Part shown: piece by piece, positions 33,523 to 42,388 of the stretch
Position numbering within the stretch: the stretch's first letter is position 1
Layout: each line of letters opens with the position of its first letter
Origin: Oceanimonas sp. GK1
Lineage (GTDB): Bacteria > Pseudomonadota > Gammaproteobacteria > Enterobacterales > Aeromonadaceae
Assembly (NCBI RefSeq): GCF_000243075.1
Contig: NC_016745.1
Coordinates: 377,501 to 441,500, forward strand
Direction of reading: 5' to 3'
Length of the DNA: 64,000 nt
Notes under the pieces: generated by a model
The model's input: only the letters and a program-made list of their open reading frames with translations
The model's database searches: none
Told to the model about the DNA's origin: nothing
Made by a program: the position numbers and the translations under genes

Positions 33523-33626
33523 TACCCGCCATAACCCATAATGACAAAATTAACGGCTTTAGCGTGTAATAGTATTTTTACCCGCTATAAAGTGTAAATT
33601 TTGATATACCTGCTATAGAGTGTAAT
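33523..33626 (+). repeat. Four 28-bp-phased direct repeats upstream of hipB (operator array)
   Basis: Copies of about 20 bp start at 33523, 33551, 33579 and 33607, each exactly 28 bp after the previous one. The two best are TACCCGCTATAAAGTGTAAA (33579) and TACCTGCTATAGAGTGTAAT (33607). The 33551 copy matches well (TAACGGCTTTAGCGTGTAAT), and the 33523 copy is degenerate in its right half. In the two best copies TAC-N12-GTA gives weak dyad symmetry. The array ends 33 bp before the hipB ATG, the position expected for an autoregulatory antitoxin operator. Confidence 0.75.
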
Positions 33627-33659
33627 GTAACGGTATCAGCTCTTCCAGGTAGCCCAGCC

Positions 33660-33926
33660 ATGAAAATCACTAGTGCCCATCAGCTCAGCGCTTACATGAA
33701 AGATGTCAGGCTCACCCAGAAGCTTTCCCAGGGTAAGGTGGCCGGCAAAGTGGGGATCCGGCAGGACACGGTTTCCAACTTTGAACTGCACCCGGATACC
33801 ACCAAACTGGAGACCTTATTCAAGATCCTGTCGGCATTGGAGCTGGAGCTGACGGTTCAGCCACGAAATACCACTGGCGCAGACGCAGGTAACAATGCAT
33901 CTGCAGGCTGGAAGGAAGAGTGGTAA
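33660..33926 (+). CDS. hipB: HipB-like antitoxin, XRE family
   Basis: An 88-residue helix-turn-helix protein (SAYMKDVRLTQKLSQGKVAGKVGIRQDTVSNFE, then TTKLETLFKILSALELELTV), the size and layout of HipB. It should bind the HipA kinase and repress its own operon. It overlaps hipA in TAATG, so translation is coupled. The 28-bp repeat array just upstream is the likely operator. Base composition is lower in GC than the flanking core genes, consistent with acquisition. Confidence 0.88.
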   Translation: MKITSAHQLSAYMKDVRLTQKLSQGKVAGKVGIRQDTVSNFELHPDTTKLETLFKILSALELELTVQPRNTTGADAGNNASAGWKEEW

Positions 33927-35245
33927 TGGCAGCGCTGGATGTCTACATGAACGGTTACCGGGTGGGCGTTTTCACCCGAACCGGCTCAGGTGCCCATCAC
34001 TTCAAATACAACGAGGCCTGGCTACGCTTGCCAGGAAGCCGTCCGATATCACTGTCCATGCCACTGCGTCATCAGACGTATCAAGGGAGTGAAGCATACA
34101 ACTTCTTTGACAACCTGTTACCTGATACGCCTGACGTCAGGAACCGGATCCTTGCCAGATACCACGCAAACTCAACCCAACCTTTCGATTTGCTGTCCAA
34201 GGTCGGGGCCGACACTGTGGGTGCCCTGCAACTGTTGCCCCAAGGCATTCCCCCCGGCGATATTCGAAAAATGGAATACAAGGTGTTGTCCGACAAAGAG
34301 CTGGAAAAAGTGCTGACCGGCTATCAGGCGGGTGCTCCTCTGGGGATGATCGAGGAAGCAAAAGACTTTCGGATTTCCATCGCCGGTGCCCAGGAGAAAA
34401 CGGCACTGCTGCTCCTGGGGGATAAATGGTGCCAGCCCCGTAATGCCACACCAACAACCCATATCATCAAGCTGCCTATCGGCAGGATAGAAAGCCACTC
34501 ATACGCCATTGACCTGTCCGACAGTGTCGAAAACGAGTATCTCTGTACCTTGCTGGCACGAGAGTTTGGATTGCCGGTGCCCACCTGCTTCATGATGCAG
34601 GTGGGCAGCATCAAGGCTCTGGCTGTTGAGCGTTTTGACCGTAAATATGCATCGGATGGCAGCTGGCTTATGCGCTTGCCGCAGGAGGACTTTTGCCAGG
34701 TACTGAACGTCCCATCGGCACGGAAGTACGAGACTCATGGTGGACCAGGCATTGCAGAGATCATGTCCTACCTGCTGGGCTCGGCCAATGCCGAGCAAGA
34801 CCGCTATCGGTTCATGAAAGCACAGGTATTGTTTTGGCTGCTGGCCGCAACAGATGGCCATGCCAAGAACTTTTCCGTGTTCATTGAGTCCGATGGCCGC
34901 TTTCGCCTGACCCCTTTCTACGACATTCTTTCCATGTACCCGGTGTTTGGTGGCAGAGGTCTTCATCCACGCGATGCCAAACTGGCCATGGGTCTCAAAG
35001 GTACGAAAGGCAGGAAGTACGGCATTGAGCAAATCTTTCCAAGACACTTCTTCCAGACAGCCAAAGCAGTAGGCTTTTCTCAGGAGGCTATGGCGACCAT
35101 TCTGGCGGAAGTAGCAGGCTCGGTTGATACTGCCATCGACAAGGTCAGCAAGCAGTTGCCAAACGACTTCCCCGTTCACATTCGTGATTCAATACTGGAA
35201 GGGGTAAAAGCCAGATCTGCCCGGCTGACGCCCGGCAGAGATTGA
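33926..35245 (+). CDS. hipA: HipA-like serine/threonine kinase toxin
   Basis: A 439-residue HipA-family kinase, close to E. coli HipA (440). The N-terminal subdomain has the couple_hipA block (YNFFDNLLPDTPDVR). The phosphate-binding loop appears in SIAGAQEKTALLLL at about residue 150. The catalytic and metal-binding motifs read FDRKYASDG, DGHAKNFSVF and PFYDILS. The known relative phosphorylates glutamyl-tRNA synthetase and causes growth arrest; the target here is not known. All key motifs look intact. A GTG 6 bp earlier is possible, but the ATG overlaps the hipB stop. Confidence 0.93.
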   Translation: MAALDVYMNGYRVGVFTRTGSGAHHFKYNEAWLRLPGSRPISLSMPLRHQTYQGSEAYNFFDNLLPDTPDVRNRILARYHANSTQPFDLLSKVGADTVGALQLLPQGIPPGDIRKMEYKVLSDKELEKVLTGYQAGAPLGMIEEAKDFRISIAGAQEKTALLLLGDKWCQPRNATPTTHIIKLPIGRIESHSYAIDLSDSVENEYLCTLLAREFGLPVPTCFMMQVGSIKALAVERFDRKYASDGSWLMRLPQEDFCQVLNVPSARKYETHGGPGIAEIMSYLLGSANAEQDRYRFMKAQVLFWLLAATDGHAKNFSVFIESDGRFRLTPFYDILSMYPVFGGRGLHPRDAKLAMGLKGTKGRKYGIEQIFPRHFFQTAKAVGFSQEAMATILAEVAGSVDTAIDKVSKQLPNDFPVHIRDSILEGVKARSARLTPGRD

Positions 35246-35292
35246 ACAACCGAGCATACCGGCAGGACTCATCGTTATGAGCAATCAATTCC

Positions 35293-35327
35293 AAAGGTTA
35301 TATGTATTTAAGCTTTAAATAACCTTT
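35293..35327. repeat. AT-rich inverted repeat between hipA and the chemoreceptor
   Basis: AAAGGT (35293-35298) and ACCTTT (35322-35327) enclose TATTTAA-gct-TTAAATA (35305-35321). It could be a terminator for hipBA (no T-run) or an operator for the next gene. Confidence 0.45.
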
Positions 35328-35333
35328 ACTTAT

Positions 35334-35359
35334 ACTCCCGAAACCACCATTTCGGGAGT
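35334..35359. promoter_or_regulatory. Perfect inverted repeat over the chemoreceptor promoter/ribosome-binding site
   Basis: ACTCCCGAAA and TTTCGGGAGT are perfectly inverted around CCACCA. The left arm abuts a TATACT (35331-35336) that may be the -10; the right arm contains GGGAG, 8 bp before the start codon. It may act as a DNA operator or, if transcribed whole, as a hairpin that hides the ribosome-binding site. Confidence 0.45.
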
Positions 35360-35366
35360 CAAGGAC

Positions 35367-37004
35367 ATGATCGCGCGTTTATCCATCAAGACACTGCTTA
35401 CCGCCTCGTTTGGCGCCATGCTGCTGGCGGTTCTGGCCTTCAGCTTTTATGTCTACCTGTCCATGCAGGGCATACAGCGGCAGATGGAAAGCATAGTAGA
35501 ACGCAACATCAGCCTGCTGCAGACCATTTCCAACCTGCGTTACAGCACCGTCACCTACCGCCGTTTCGCCCTCGACTACGGCCTCACCACCGACCGGCGC
35601 GAGCACGCCGACATCCTGGCCAAGATCAACCACAACGATCAGCAGGTGGAGCGTTACCTGGAGGCCATGCAGCGCCAGGCCGACAGCCCCGAGGTGCGCG
35701 CCTTTATCGACGATTTCCGCCGCCGCATCACCGCCTACAAGGGCATGCAGGACGATTACATCGGGCTGATCGACGCGGGCAACATAGACGCGGCCCGGGT
35801 CAAGATGCTGACCGACATGCTGGCGCCCTTCGATGCCATCGTCGCCCTGCTCGGCGACACCCAGCGGCTGATCGCCGCCGAGGCGGAGGCCATCAAGGAC
35901 AGGGAATCGGCGGTGATCGACCACATCAGCGTCATGGTGCTGGTGCTGTGCCTGCTGCTCGCCGCCTTTATGCTGACCATGGGCATCATCATTAACCGCC
36001 GGATCCGCCTGCCCCTGGCGCGGCTCAACGCCCAGATGGAAAAGGTGAAGAACGGCCGGCTCGGCGACCGGCTCGATCGCCGTCACTTCTCCCGGGATGA
36101 GCTGGGCAAGGCCGCCGGCGACTTTATCGACATGCAGGCCGGCATTCACGATCTGGTGCAGGAAATTTCCACCAGCCTCGACCGCCTGGGCGGCGCCACC
36201 GTACAACTGCGCCAGATGTCGGCCGAGTCTTCCGGCGCCCTGGATGACCAGCAGCAGGAAATCGCCCGTATCGCCGACGCCATGCACCAGCTCGAAACCA
36301 CCTTCCGCGACGTGGCGCTCAATACCCAGAATGCGGCCGGTGCGGCCCGCGAGGCGGCGGATCAAACCGAGCAGAGCAACCGGGTGGTGCTGCAGTCAAC
36401 CCGCCAGGTGGAAATGGCCGCCCGGGAAATCGGCCAGGCCGGCGCCCTGGCACTGGCGCTGAAGCAGGACAGCGCCCGCATCGGCGTGGTGTCCCGGGTT
36501 ATCAGCGACATTGCCGAGCAGACCAACCTGCTGGCGCTCAACGCCGCCATCGAGGCGGCCCGCGCCGGGGAGTCGGGCCGGGGCTTTGCGGTGGTGGCGG
36601 AGGAAGTGCGTAACCTGGCCCAGCGCACCCAGCAGTCGATCGCGGAGATCAACCAGACCATCAGCAGCCTGCAGCAGCAGGCACAAGCCGTGACCCAGGC
36701 CATGGACAACAGTCAGCAGATTATCGAGGGGGGAGTACAGGAAGCCCGCCACGCGGCGGACTCCATTCAGCAGATCAGCGAGGCGGTGGCGCGAATGACG
36801 GCGATGAACATGCAGATCGCCACCGCCACCGAGCAGCAGAGTGCGGTTGCGGCGGAGCTCAACGGCAGCCTGGCCGGCATCAACCGCATGTCGGACCAGG
36901 TCGCCGGCAGCGCCCGCCATACCTCGTCCGCCTCTCAGGAGCTGGAATCCCTGGCCGGCAACCTGCACCGGCTGGTGCAGAAATTCAGCCTGGCCGGGCA
37001 CTGA
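35367..37004 (+). CDS. Methyl-accepting chemotaxis protein
   Basis: A 545-residue transmembrane chemoreceptor. TM1 is at about residues 10-32, followed by a periplasmic four-helix-bundle sensor of about 155 residues, TM2 at about 190-212 (ISVMVLVLCLLLAAFMLTMGIII), HAMP (LPLARLNAQMEKVKNGRLGDR), and the cytoplasmic signalling domain. The conserved hairpin tip is AEQTNLLALNAAIEAARAGE with GFAVVAEEVRNLA after it. No C-terminal NWETF-like pentapeptide is present. The ligand is unknown. It follows the hipBA island and is convergent with an Old Yellow Enzyme gene. Confidence 0.94.
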   Translation: MIARLSIKTLLTASFGAMLLAVLAFSFYVYLSMQGIQRQMESIVERNISLLQTISNLRYSTVTYRRFALDYGLTTDRREHADILAKINHNDQQVERYLEAMQRQADSPEVRAFIDDFRRRITAYKGMQDDYIGLIDAGNIDAARVKMLTDMLAPFDAIVALLGDTQRLIAAEAEAIKDRESAVIDHISVMVLVLCLLLAAFMLTMGIIINRRIRLPLARLNAQMEKVKNGRLGDRLDRRHFSRDELGKAAGDFIDMQAGIHDLVQEISTSLDRLGGATVQLRQMSAESSGALDDQQQEIARIADAMHQLETTFRDVALNTQNAAGAAREAADQTEQSNRVVLQSTRQVEMAAREIGQAGALALALKQDSARIGVVSRVISDIAEQTNLLALNAAIEAARAGESGRGFAVVAEEVRNLAQRTQQSIAEINQTISSLQQQAQAVTQAMDNSQQIIEGGVQEARHAADSIQQISEAVARMTAMNMQIATATEQQSAVAAELNGSLAGINRMSDQVAGSARHTSSASQELESLAGNLHRLVQKFSLAGH

Positions 37005-37011
37005 GCAAGCA

Positions 37012-37036
37012 GGCCGTCGCCGCCAGGGCGACGGCC
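37012..37036. terminator. GC-rich hairpin between convergent mcp and nemA-like genes
   Basis: GGCCGTCGCC and GGCGACGGCC are perfect 10-bp arms around a 5-nt loop, in the 38-bp spacer between two convergent genes. There is no T-run, but the position suggests a two-way transcription stop. Confidence 0.5.
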
Positions 37037-37042
37037 CCGTGA

Positions 37043-38089
37043 TTACACCAGCTCGGCCAGCATGTCCTGGTGATAGTCCACCAGCGGCTCGGCCTGCTGC
37101 ACCCGGCGCACATAGTCCGGGTTGGCGATAAAGGGCCGGCCGATGGCGGCCAGATCGAATTTGCCCTGGGCCAGCCCCTCGCCGGCGCGCTCGGGGGTGA
37201 GCCCGCCCACGCCGATCAGGGTGCCACTGTAATGGCGGCGCAGATATTCGCTGGCGCGACCGCCGAGAAAGTCGAAGGTCAGGCTGTCGTCAAAAATGCC
37301 CAGATGCAGGTAGGCCAGCTCCCGCTCGTTGAGCCGGGCCAGCAGGTAATCGAACACCTCCCGGTCCCGGGCGTCCGCCGCCATGTGGGTATAGGCGCCC
37401 GGCGTCAGACGCAGGCCGGTACGCTCGGCGCCCACCCGGGCCACCACCGCATCGACCACCTGCAGCGCGAAGCGGCTCATGTTTTCCGGCGTCCGGCCGT
37501 AGTCGTCGTCGCGATGGTTGGTGTCGAAATGCAGGAACTGATCGATGAGGTAACCGTTGGCGCCGTGAATTTCCACCCCGTCAAACCCCGCGGCCATGGC
37601 GTTTTCCGCCGCCTGAGCGTAGTCCTCCACCAGCCGGGCAATATCCTCCCGTGCCAGTGCCTTGGGTGTTTCGTAGCTCAGATCGCGCATGCGCGGCACC
37701 GTGCCCTCAAAGGCGATGGCGCTGGGTGCCACCGGCTGCTCGCCGGAAAAATGGGAATGGGCCAGGCGGCCCACATGCCACAACTGCAGGAAAATTTTTC
37801 CGCCCTCAGCATGGACCGCGTCGGTCACCCTTTTCCAGCCCTCGATCTGCGCCTGGGTGTAGATGCCAGGGGTGTCCGGATAACCCTGGCCATCGGGCCG
37901 AATAATGGTGGCCTCGCTGATGATCAGGCCAGCGTCGGCCCGGCGACCGTAGTAATCGGCCATGGCCTGGGTCGGCACCAGGCCGGGGCCGGCCATACAG
38001 CGAGTCAGCGGCGCCATGACGATGCGGTTGGCCAGGGTCAGGCTGGCGTTCAGTACACAGGGTTCGAACAAGGATTGATGAGCAGACAT
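37043..38089 (-). CDS. Alkene reductase, Old Yellow Enzyme family (NemA-like)
   Basis: A 348-residue FMN-dependent NAD(P)H oxidoreductase. It has the N-terminal NRIVMAPLTRCMA, the active-site pair His/Asn in EIHGANGYLIDQFLH (about residues 173-187) and the FMN-binding C-terminal GLTPERAGEGLAQGKFDLAAIGRPFIANPD. Members reduce activated alkenes, nitrate esters and quinones as detoxification. GGGAG lies just before the ATG. It is divergent from a TetR gene, with two identical dyads between them, the typical NemR-NemA style arrangement. Confidence 0.93.
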   Translation of the reverse strand: MSAHQSLFEPCVLNASLTLANRIVMAPLTRCMAGPGLVPTQAMADYYGRRADAGLIISEATIIRPDGQGYPDTPGIYTQAQIEGWKRVTDAVHAEGGKIFLQLWHVGRLAHSHFSGEQPVAPSAIAFEGTVPRMRDLSYETPKALAREDIARLVEDYAQAAENAMAAGFDGVEIHGANGYLIDQFLHFDTNHRDDDYGRTPENMSRFALQVVDAVVARVGAERTGLRLTPGAYTHMAADARDREVFDYLLARLNERELAYLHLGIFDDSLTFDFLGGRASEYLRRHYSGTLIGVGGLTPERAGEGLAQGKFDLAAIGRPFIANPDYVRRVQQAEPLVDYHQDMLAELV

Positions 38090-38106
38090 AAAGGGCTCCC
38101 GTTAAT

Positions 38107-38122
38107 TTGAATGCCTATTCAA
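38107..38122. promoter_or_regulatory. TetR operator candidate 1
   Basis: TTGAAT-GCCT-ATTCAA is a perfect 6-4-6 dyad close to the oxidoreductase start. The same dyad recurs 50 bp away with a different spacer. Confidence 0.65.
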
Positions 38123-38156
38123 GATAGGGGCGCGACCGGCACTTTTCAAGGGTTAT

Positions 38157-38172
38157 TTGAATGCTCATTCAA
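38157..38172. promoter_or_regulatory. TetR operator candidate 2
   Basis: TTGAAT-GCTC-ATTCAA is the second copy of the 6-4-6 dyad, exactly 50 bp from the first and 61 bp before the TetR gene. Binding by the adjacent TetR protein is inferred from position. Confidence 0.65.
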
Positions 38173-38232
38173 GTGTGTTTTGGCCGAAACCGCCGGCGGG
38201 GTTACACTAGAGAGCCAGCGGGGAGGACAATG

Positions 38233-38814
38233 ATGCGCACAGCCAGTTTCGATCGGGACCACGTTTTACGGTCCGCCATGCAGGCCTTTCGTCACAAGGG
38301 GTTTGCCGCCACCACCATGCAGGATCTGGTGGCCGCCACCGGGCTGCACCCGGGCAGTATCTACTGCGCCTTCGGCAACAAGAAGGGGCTGCTGCTGGCA
38401 GCGGTGGATCATTATGTGGCCGACCGGCAGCGGGCGCTGGAGGCCTGCTTCGAGGGCGTCTCGCCCTTTACCGGCCTGCAGCGCTACCTGGCGCAGGTGG
38501 TGGAAGAAACCCGCCACTGCGACTCCATGGACTGCCTGCTGACCAAGGCCCTGCAGGAGCTGAACGAGCAGGACGCCGACATCGCCCGGCGCCTGGGCGG
38601 CCTGCTGGACGATCTGGAGCGGTGGCTGGCCCGGTCTCTGGAACAGGCCCAGCAGGCCGGCGAAGCCCGCACCGACGCCAGCCCGGAGCAGCTGGCCCGG
38701 CTGCTGATAGTCGGCATCTACGGCCTGCGTACCTACGCCCACCAGCATCCGGCGCCGGATTGCCTGCAGGAAACCGCCGCCCGGCTGCTGGCGGCGCTGC
38801 AGCCAGCGGCCTGA
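38233..38814 (+). CDS. TetR/AcrR family transcriptional regulator
   Basis: A 193-residue repressor. The N-terminal HTH occupies residues about 10-55 (VLRSAMQAFRHKGFAATTMQDLVAATGLHPGSIYCAFGNKKGLL), and the C-terminal domain resembles the AefR/NemR group with cysteines that may sense electrophiles. The second of two adjacent ATG codons was chosen because GGAGG lies 6 bp before it. Divergent from the Old Yellow Enzyme gene; probably represses it through the two TTGAAT dyads. Confidence 0.9.
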   Translation: MRTASFDRDHVLRSAMQAFRHKGFAATTMQDLVAATGLHPGSIYCAFGNKKGLLLAAVDHYVADRQRALEACFEGVSPFTGLQRYLAQVVEETRHCDSMDCLLTKALQELNEQDADIARRLGGLLDDLERWLARSLEQAQQAGEARTDASPEQLARLLIVGIYGLRTYAHQHPAPDCLQETAARLLAALQPAA

Positions 38815-38839
38815 ACCAAGGCCGCGCTGGCCCTAGCCG

Positions 38840-39679
38840 TTATTGGCCGGCCGCGCCCTTCACCCCGGGGCGGCGCCCACAGACCGCCAGCGCCAGCAGA
38901 AACTGCAGCATCATCAGCAGCACTATGGTGGGTGCCGGGGCACTGTCGATAAAAAACGACAGGTACACGCCGGCCAGGGAGGCGCACACCGCCGCCAGCA
39001 CCGCCCACAGCAGCATCAGGCCAAAGCGGCAGGTCAGCAGCAGGGCGGTGGCGCCGGGGGCAATCAGCATGGCGATGGCCAGCAGAATGCCCACCGACTT
39101 TAGCGCCGCCACTATGGTCAGGGTCAGCAGGCACAACAGGCCGTAGTGCAGCCAGGTCACTTTCAGCCCCACCGCCCTCGCCTGCACCGGATCGAAGGCA
39201 TGCAGCAAAAAATCCTTCCATTTGATGATCAGCACCAGCACCGTCAGCAGCGCCACCGCCGCGGTTTCAATAATGTCCCGCTGGCCCACTCCCAGCATGT
39301 CGCCAAACAGAATATGATCCAGGTGCACCTCGGTGCTGATGCTGACATAAAGCAGCAGGCCCAGCCCGAACATGCCCGAGAACACGATGCCCATCACGGT
39401 ATCCTGCTTGATGCGGCTGTTGGCGGCGAGAAAGCCGATGCCGAGGGCACAGATCATGCCGGCGCCAAAGGCTCCCAGCGCCAGCGGCATGCCCGCCATA
39501 TAGGCCAGCACCACGCCGGGAAACACCCCATGGCTCATGGCGTCGCCCATCAGCGCCCAGCCTTTGAGCACCAGAAAACACGACAGCAAGGCCGTCGGCA
39601 CCGCGAGCAGGGCCGCAATCAGCAGAGCCTTGGTCATAAAGGCGAACTGCAGGGGCATCAGCAATGCATCCATCATCAC
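38840..39679 (-). CDS. Metal ABC transporter permease (SitD/YfeD-like)
   Basis: A 279-residue ABC-3 family membrane protein with about eight to nine helices. The motif SCFLVLKGWALMGDAMSHGVFPG marks the family. It is the fourth gene of a manganese/iron-type import operon and overlaps the preceding permease gene by 4 bp. Presence of two different permeases points to the SitABCD/YfeABCD layout rather than ZnuABC, which has a single permease. Confidence 0.92.
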   Translation of the reverse strand: MMMDALLMPLQFAFMTKALLIAALLAVPTALLSCFLVLKGWALMGDAMSHGVFPGVVLAYMAGMPLALGAFGAGMICALGIGFLAANSRIKQDTVMGIVFSGMFGLGLLLYVSISTEVHLDHILFGDMLGVGQRDIIETAAVALLTVLVLIIKWKDFLLHAFDPVQARAVGLKVTWLHYGLLCLLTLTIVAALKSVGILLAIAMLIAPGATALLLTCRFGLMLLWAVLAAVCASLAGVYLSFFIDSAPAPTIVLLMMLQFLLALAVCGRRPGVKGAAGQ

Positions 39680-40530
39680 TGTGCCCCCCGGGCCTCGGCT
39701 GCGCGCCGGCGGGCGGCCAGGTAGCCGTACTTGGGGGCGAATAAAAAGGCCAGCAGAAAGAGCAGGGTCTGCAGCACCACGATCAGGGCACCGGTGGCCC
39801 CGTCAAGAAAGTAGCTGGCATAAGCCCCCAGGGCGCTGGTGACGGCCCCCAGACCCACGGCGATCAGCAGCAGCACCGGAAAGCGGTCACTCAGCAAGTA
39901 GGCGGTCGCCCCGGGGGTGACCACCATGCAGATCACCAGAAACGCCCCCACCGTCTGCATGGCCGCCACCGTACAGGCCGCCAGCAGGGTAAAGAACAGC
40001 AGCCTGAGGCGAACGGGATGGATGCCCACCGAGCGGGCGTGGTGCTCATCGAAAAACACCACCAGCAAATCCTTCCATTTGCACAGCAGCACGGCCAGCG
40101 ACACCACCCCGATGATCACCAACTGCACCATGTCGGCGGGATCGATGGCCAGAATATTGCCGAGCACTATGGTACGAATATTCACCGCCATGGGCCTGAG
40201 CGACATCATGAACAGCCCCAGGGCGAAAAAGCCTGAAAAAATCAGGCCGATGATCACGTCCTCCTTGAGCTGGCTGCGCTGGCGCAGCAGCAGCATGGCG
40301 CCGGCAGCCAGCCCGCCCGCCACAAAGGCGCCGAGGGAAAACGGCAGCCCCAGCAGGTAGGCACCGGCCACCCCGGGCACAATGGAATGAGACAGGGCAT
40401 CGCCGATCAGCGACCAGCCCTTGAGCATCAGGTAGCAGGACAGAAAGGCACACACGCCGCCCACCAGCGCCGACACCCAGATGGCGTTGACCATGTAGCC
40501 GTAACCAAAGGGTTCAAGCAGGGCCGCCAT
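39676..40530 (-). CDS. Metal ABC transporter permease (SitC/YfeC-like)
   Basis: A 284-residue ABC-3 family permease, paralogous to its downstream neighbour ([31 protein letters not shown]). It likely pairs with that protein as a heterodimeric membrane channel. It overlaps the ATPase gene by 17 bp and the next permease gene by 4 bp, so all four genes are translated as a tight unit. Confidence 0.93.
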   Translation of the reverse strand: MAALLEPFGYGYMVNAIWVSALVGGVCAFLSCYLMLKGWSLIGDALSHSIVPGVAGAYLLGLPFSLGAFVAGGLAAGAMLLLRQRSQLKEDVIIGLIFSGFFALGLFMMSLRPMAVNIRTIVLGNILAIDPADMVQLVIIGVVSLAVLLCKWKDLLVVFFDEHHARSVGIHPVRLRLLFFTLLAACTVAAMQTVGAFLVICMVVTPGATAYLLSDRFPVLLLIAVGLGAVTSALGAYASYFLDGATGALIVVLQTLLFLLAFLFAPKYGYLAARRRAAEARGAQ

Positions 40531-41410
40531 CCTCGTCCTCCCTGCGTTTGCTCTGGCTGTCCCGGCTCTGCACCCGCCCCCCCTCGATGATCAACGGCCG
40601 CTCGTCATCGCTGATCACGCCAATGGGCAGGGTATGGCCGGTGAGCATGAAATGGCGCAGTACGCCGCCAAAGGCCAGCTCCAGGTTGGCCTGATTGAAG
40701 GTGTCTTTGGTGGTGCCGTGGGCCAGTATGGTGCCCTTAATCAGCACGGTGCGATCGCAAAACTCGGGCACCGAGCCCAGGTTGTGGGTGGAGACCAGCA
40801 TCACCCGGCCCTCGTCGCGCAGCTCCCGCAGCAAGGTAATGATGCGATCCTCGGTGTTTACGTCCACCCCGGTAAAGGGCTCGTCGAGCAGAATGACCTG
40901 GCTGTCCTGGGCCAGGGCCCGGGCCAGGAACACCCGCTTTTTCTGGCCGCCGGAGAGCTCGCCAATCTGGCGATGACGCAGCTCACTCATGCCCACCCGC
41001 GTCAGCGCCCGGGCCACCGCCTGATGATCCGCGGCTTTCGGCCGGCGCAGCAGGCCCATGTGGCCGTAGCGGCCCATCATCACCACATCCTCCACCCGCA
41101 CCGGAAAATGCCAGTCCACCTCCTCGGACTGAGGCACATAGGCCACCGCGTTGCCCCGCAGCGCCGCCGCCACCGGCTGGCCCAGCACACGAATATCGCC
41201 ACTCGCCAGCCGCACAAAGCCCATGATGGCCTTGAACAGGGTCGACTTGCCGGAGCCGTTCACCCCCACCAGGGCGGCAATGGTGCCCAGGGGCAGGTGA
41301 AAGCTGGCGTCGCGCAGGGCGGTATGGCCGTTGCGGTAGGTGACGGTGACCTGCTGCACCACCATGCCGGCGCCGTCGGGGGTGGCCGCCAGGGTGTCGA
41401 TGGTGCTCAT
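40514..41410 (-). CDS. Metal ABC transporter ATP-binding protein (SitB/YfeB-like)
   Basis: A 298-residue ATPase. Walker A is [11 protein letters not shown] (about residues 48-58), the signature is [17 protein letters not shown] and Walker B is [12 protein letters not shown]. The C-terminal tail of about 50 residues is longer than the core needs. It overlaps the binding-protein gene by 4 bp and the permease gene by 17 bp. Confidence 0.94.
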   Translation of the reverse strand: MSTIDTLAATPDGAGMVVQQVTVTYRNGHTALRDASFHLPLGTIAALVGVNGSGKSTLFKAIMGFVRLASGDIRVLGQPVAAALRGNAVAYVPQSEEVDWHFPVRVEDVVMMGRYGHMGLLRRPKAADHQAVARALTRVGMSELRHRQIGELSGGQKKRVFLARALAQDSQVILLDEPFTGVDVNTEDRIITLLRELRDEGRVMLVSTHNLGSVPEFCDRTVLIKGTILAHGTTKDTFNQANLELAFGGVLRHFMLTGHTLPIGVISDDERPLIIEGGRVQSRDSQSKRREDEDGGPA

Positions 41411-42336
41411 TCCAGCCCCTCGGCCAGCCCGTGCGCAATGGTGCTGGAGGTGACCCGCAACAAGTCGAGGTAGCTGGGCACCGGGCCGTTCGGCTCACTC
41501 AGGGAGTCGACGTAAAGCACACCGCCATAACGGGCGCCGGTTTCCCGGGCCACCTGGCGGGCGGGTTTGTCGGAAATGGTGCTTTCGCTGAACACCGCCG
41601 GAATGCGGTGCTCACGCACGGTATCAATCACCCGGCGCACCTGCTGGGGCGTGCCCTGCTGATCCGCATTGATCGGCCACAGGTACAGCTCCTTCAGGCC
41701 GTAGTCCCGGGCCAGGTAGGAAAAAGCCCCTTCGCTGGTCACCAGCCAGCGCCGGTGCGCGGGCAGGCGGGCAAACAGGGCCCGCAAGGGCGCGGTGTCG
41801 GCGATGATGCGCGCCTTGTAGGCCTCGGCATTGGCCCGGTAGGTGTCGGCGTTGGCCGAATCGTATTTCACAAAGGCGGCGAGAATGTTGTCGACGTAAA
41901 TGAGGGCGTTGTCCGGCGACATCCAGGCATGGGGGTTGGGCTTGCCGCGGTAGGGGCCGTCATCAATGCTGATAGGCACTATGCCCTTGCTCACCACCAC
42001 CTCGGGCACCTGGCCCAGGTTCTGGTAAAAACGCTCGAACCACAGCTCCAGGTTCAGGCCGTTGGACAGGATCAGCTGCGCGCCGTGGGCGCGCAGCAGG
42101 TCGCCCGGGGTGGGCTGGTATTCGTGGATCTCGGCACCGGGCTTGGTGATGGACTCCACCACGGCAGCCTCGCCGGCCACGTTTTGCGCCATGTCGGCGA
42201 TCACGGTAAAGGTGGTCACCGCCCGGAATTTTTCCTGGCCGCTCGCCGGCAGTGCCGTCAGCACCACCAGCAGCGCCAGCCCTCCCAGCCCGGCCCGCAG
42301 ACACCTGGTGATAAACGCAGTAATGCAATCGGTCAT
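41407..42336 (-). CDS. Metal ABC transporter substrate-binding protein (Mn/Fe type)
   Basis: A 309-residue cluster 9 (TroA-like) binding protein with a signal peptide ([17 protein letters not shown]). Metal ligands are recognisable: His in [13 protein letters not shown], His in [11 protein letters not shown], Glu in [15 protein letters not shown] and Asp in [11 protein letters not shown]. There is no His-rich loop, which favours Mn/Fe over Zn. First gene of the operon; GGGAGG lies before the ATG. Only 52 bp separate it from the LysR gene on the same strand, so read-through is possible. Confidence 0.93.
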   Translation of the reverse strand: MTDCITAFITRCLRAGLGGLALLVVLTALPASGQEKFRAVTTFTVIADMAQNVAGEAAVVESITKPGAEIHEYQPTPGDLLRAHGAQLILSNGLNLELWFERFYQNLGQVPEVVVSKGIVPISIDDGPYRGKPNPHAWMSPDNALIYVDNILAAFVKYDSANADTYRANAEAYKARIIADTAPLRALFARLPAHRRWLVTSEGAFSYLARDYGLKELYLWPINADQQGTPQQVRRVIDTVREHRIPAVFSESTISDKPARQVARETGARYGGVLYVDSLSEPNGPVPSYLDLLRVTSSTIAHGLAEGLE

Positions 42337-42388
42337 GGCCCCTCCCTTGTTTCTTTATAATGGTGTCTGGGCGGTGTTCCGGCCAGCC

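Noticed and set aside
33523-33626. 28-bp periodic repeats as a CRISPR array
   Set aside because: The repeated unit is about 20 bp with only 8 bp between copies, copies diverge, there are no cas genes, and the array sits at an antitoxin promoter.
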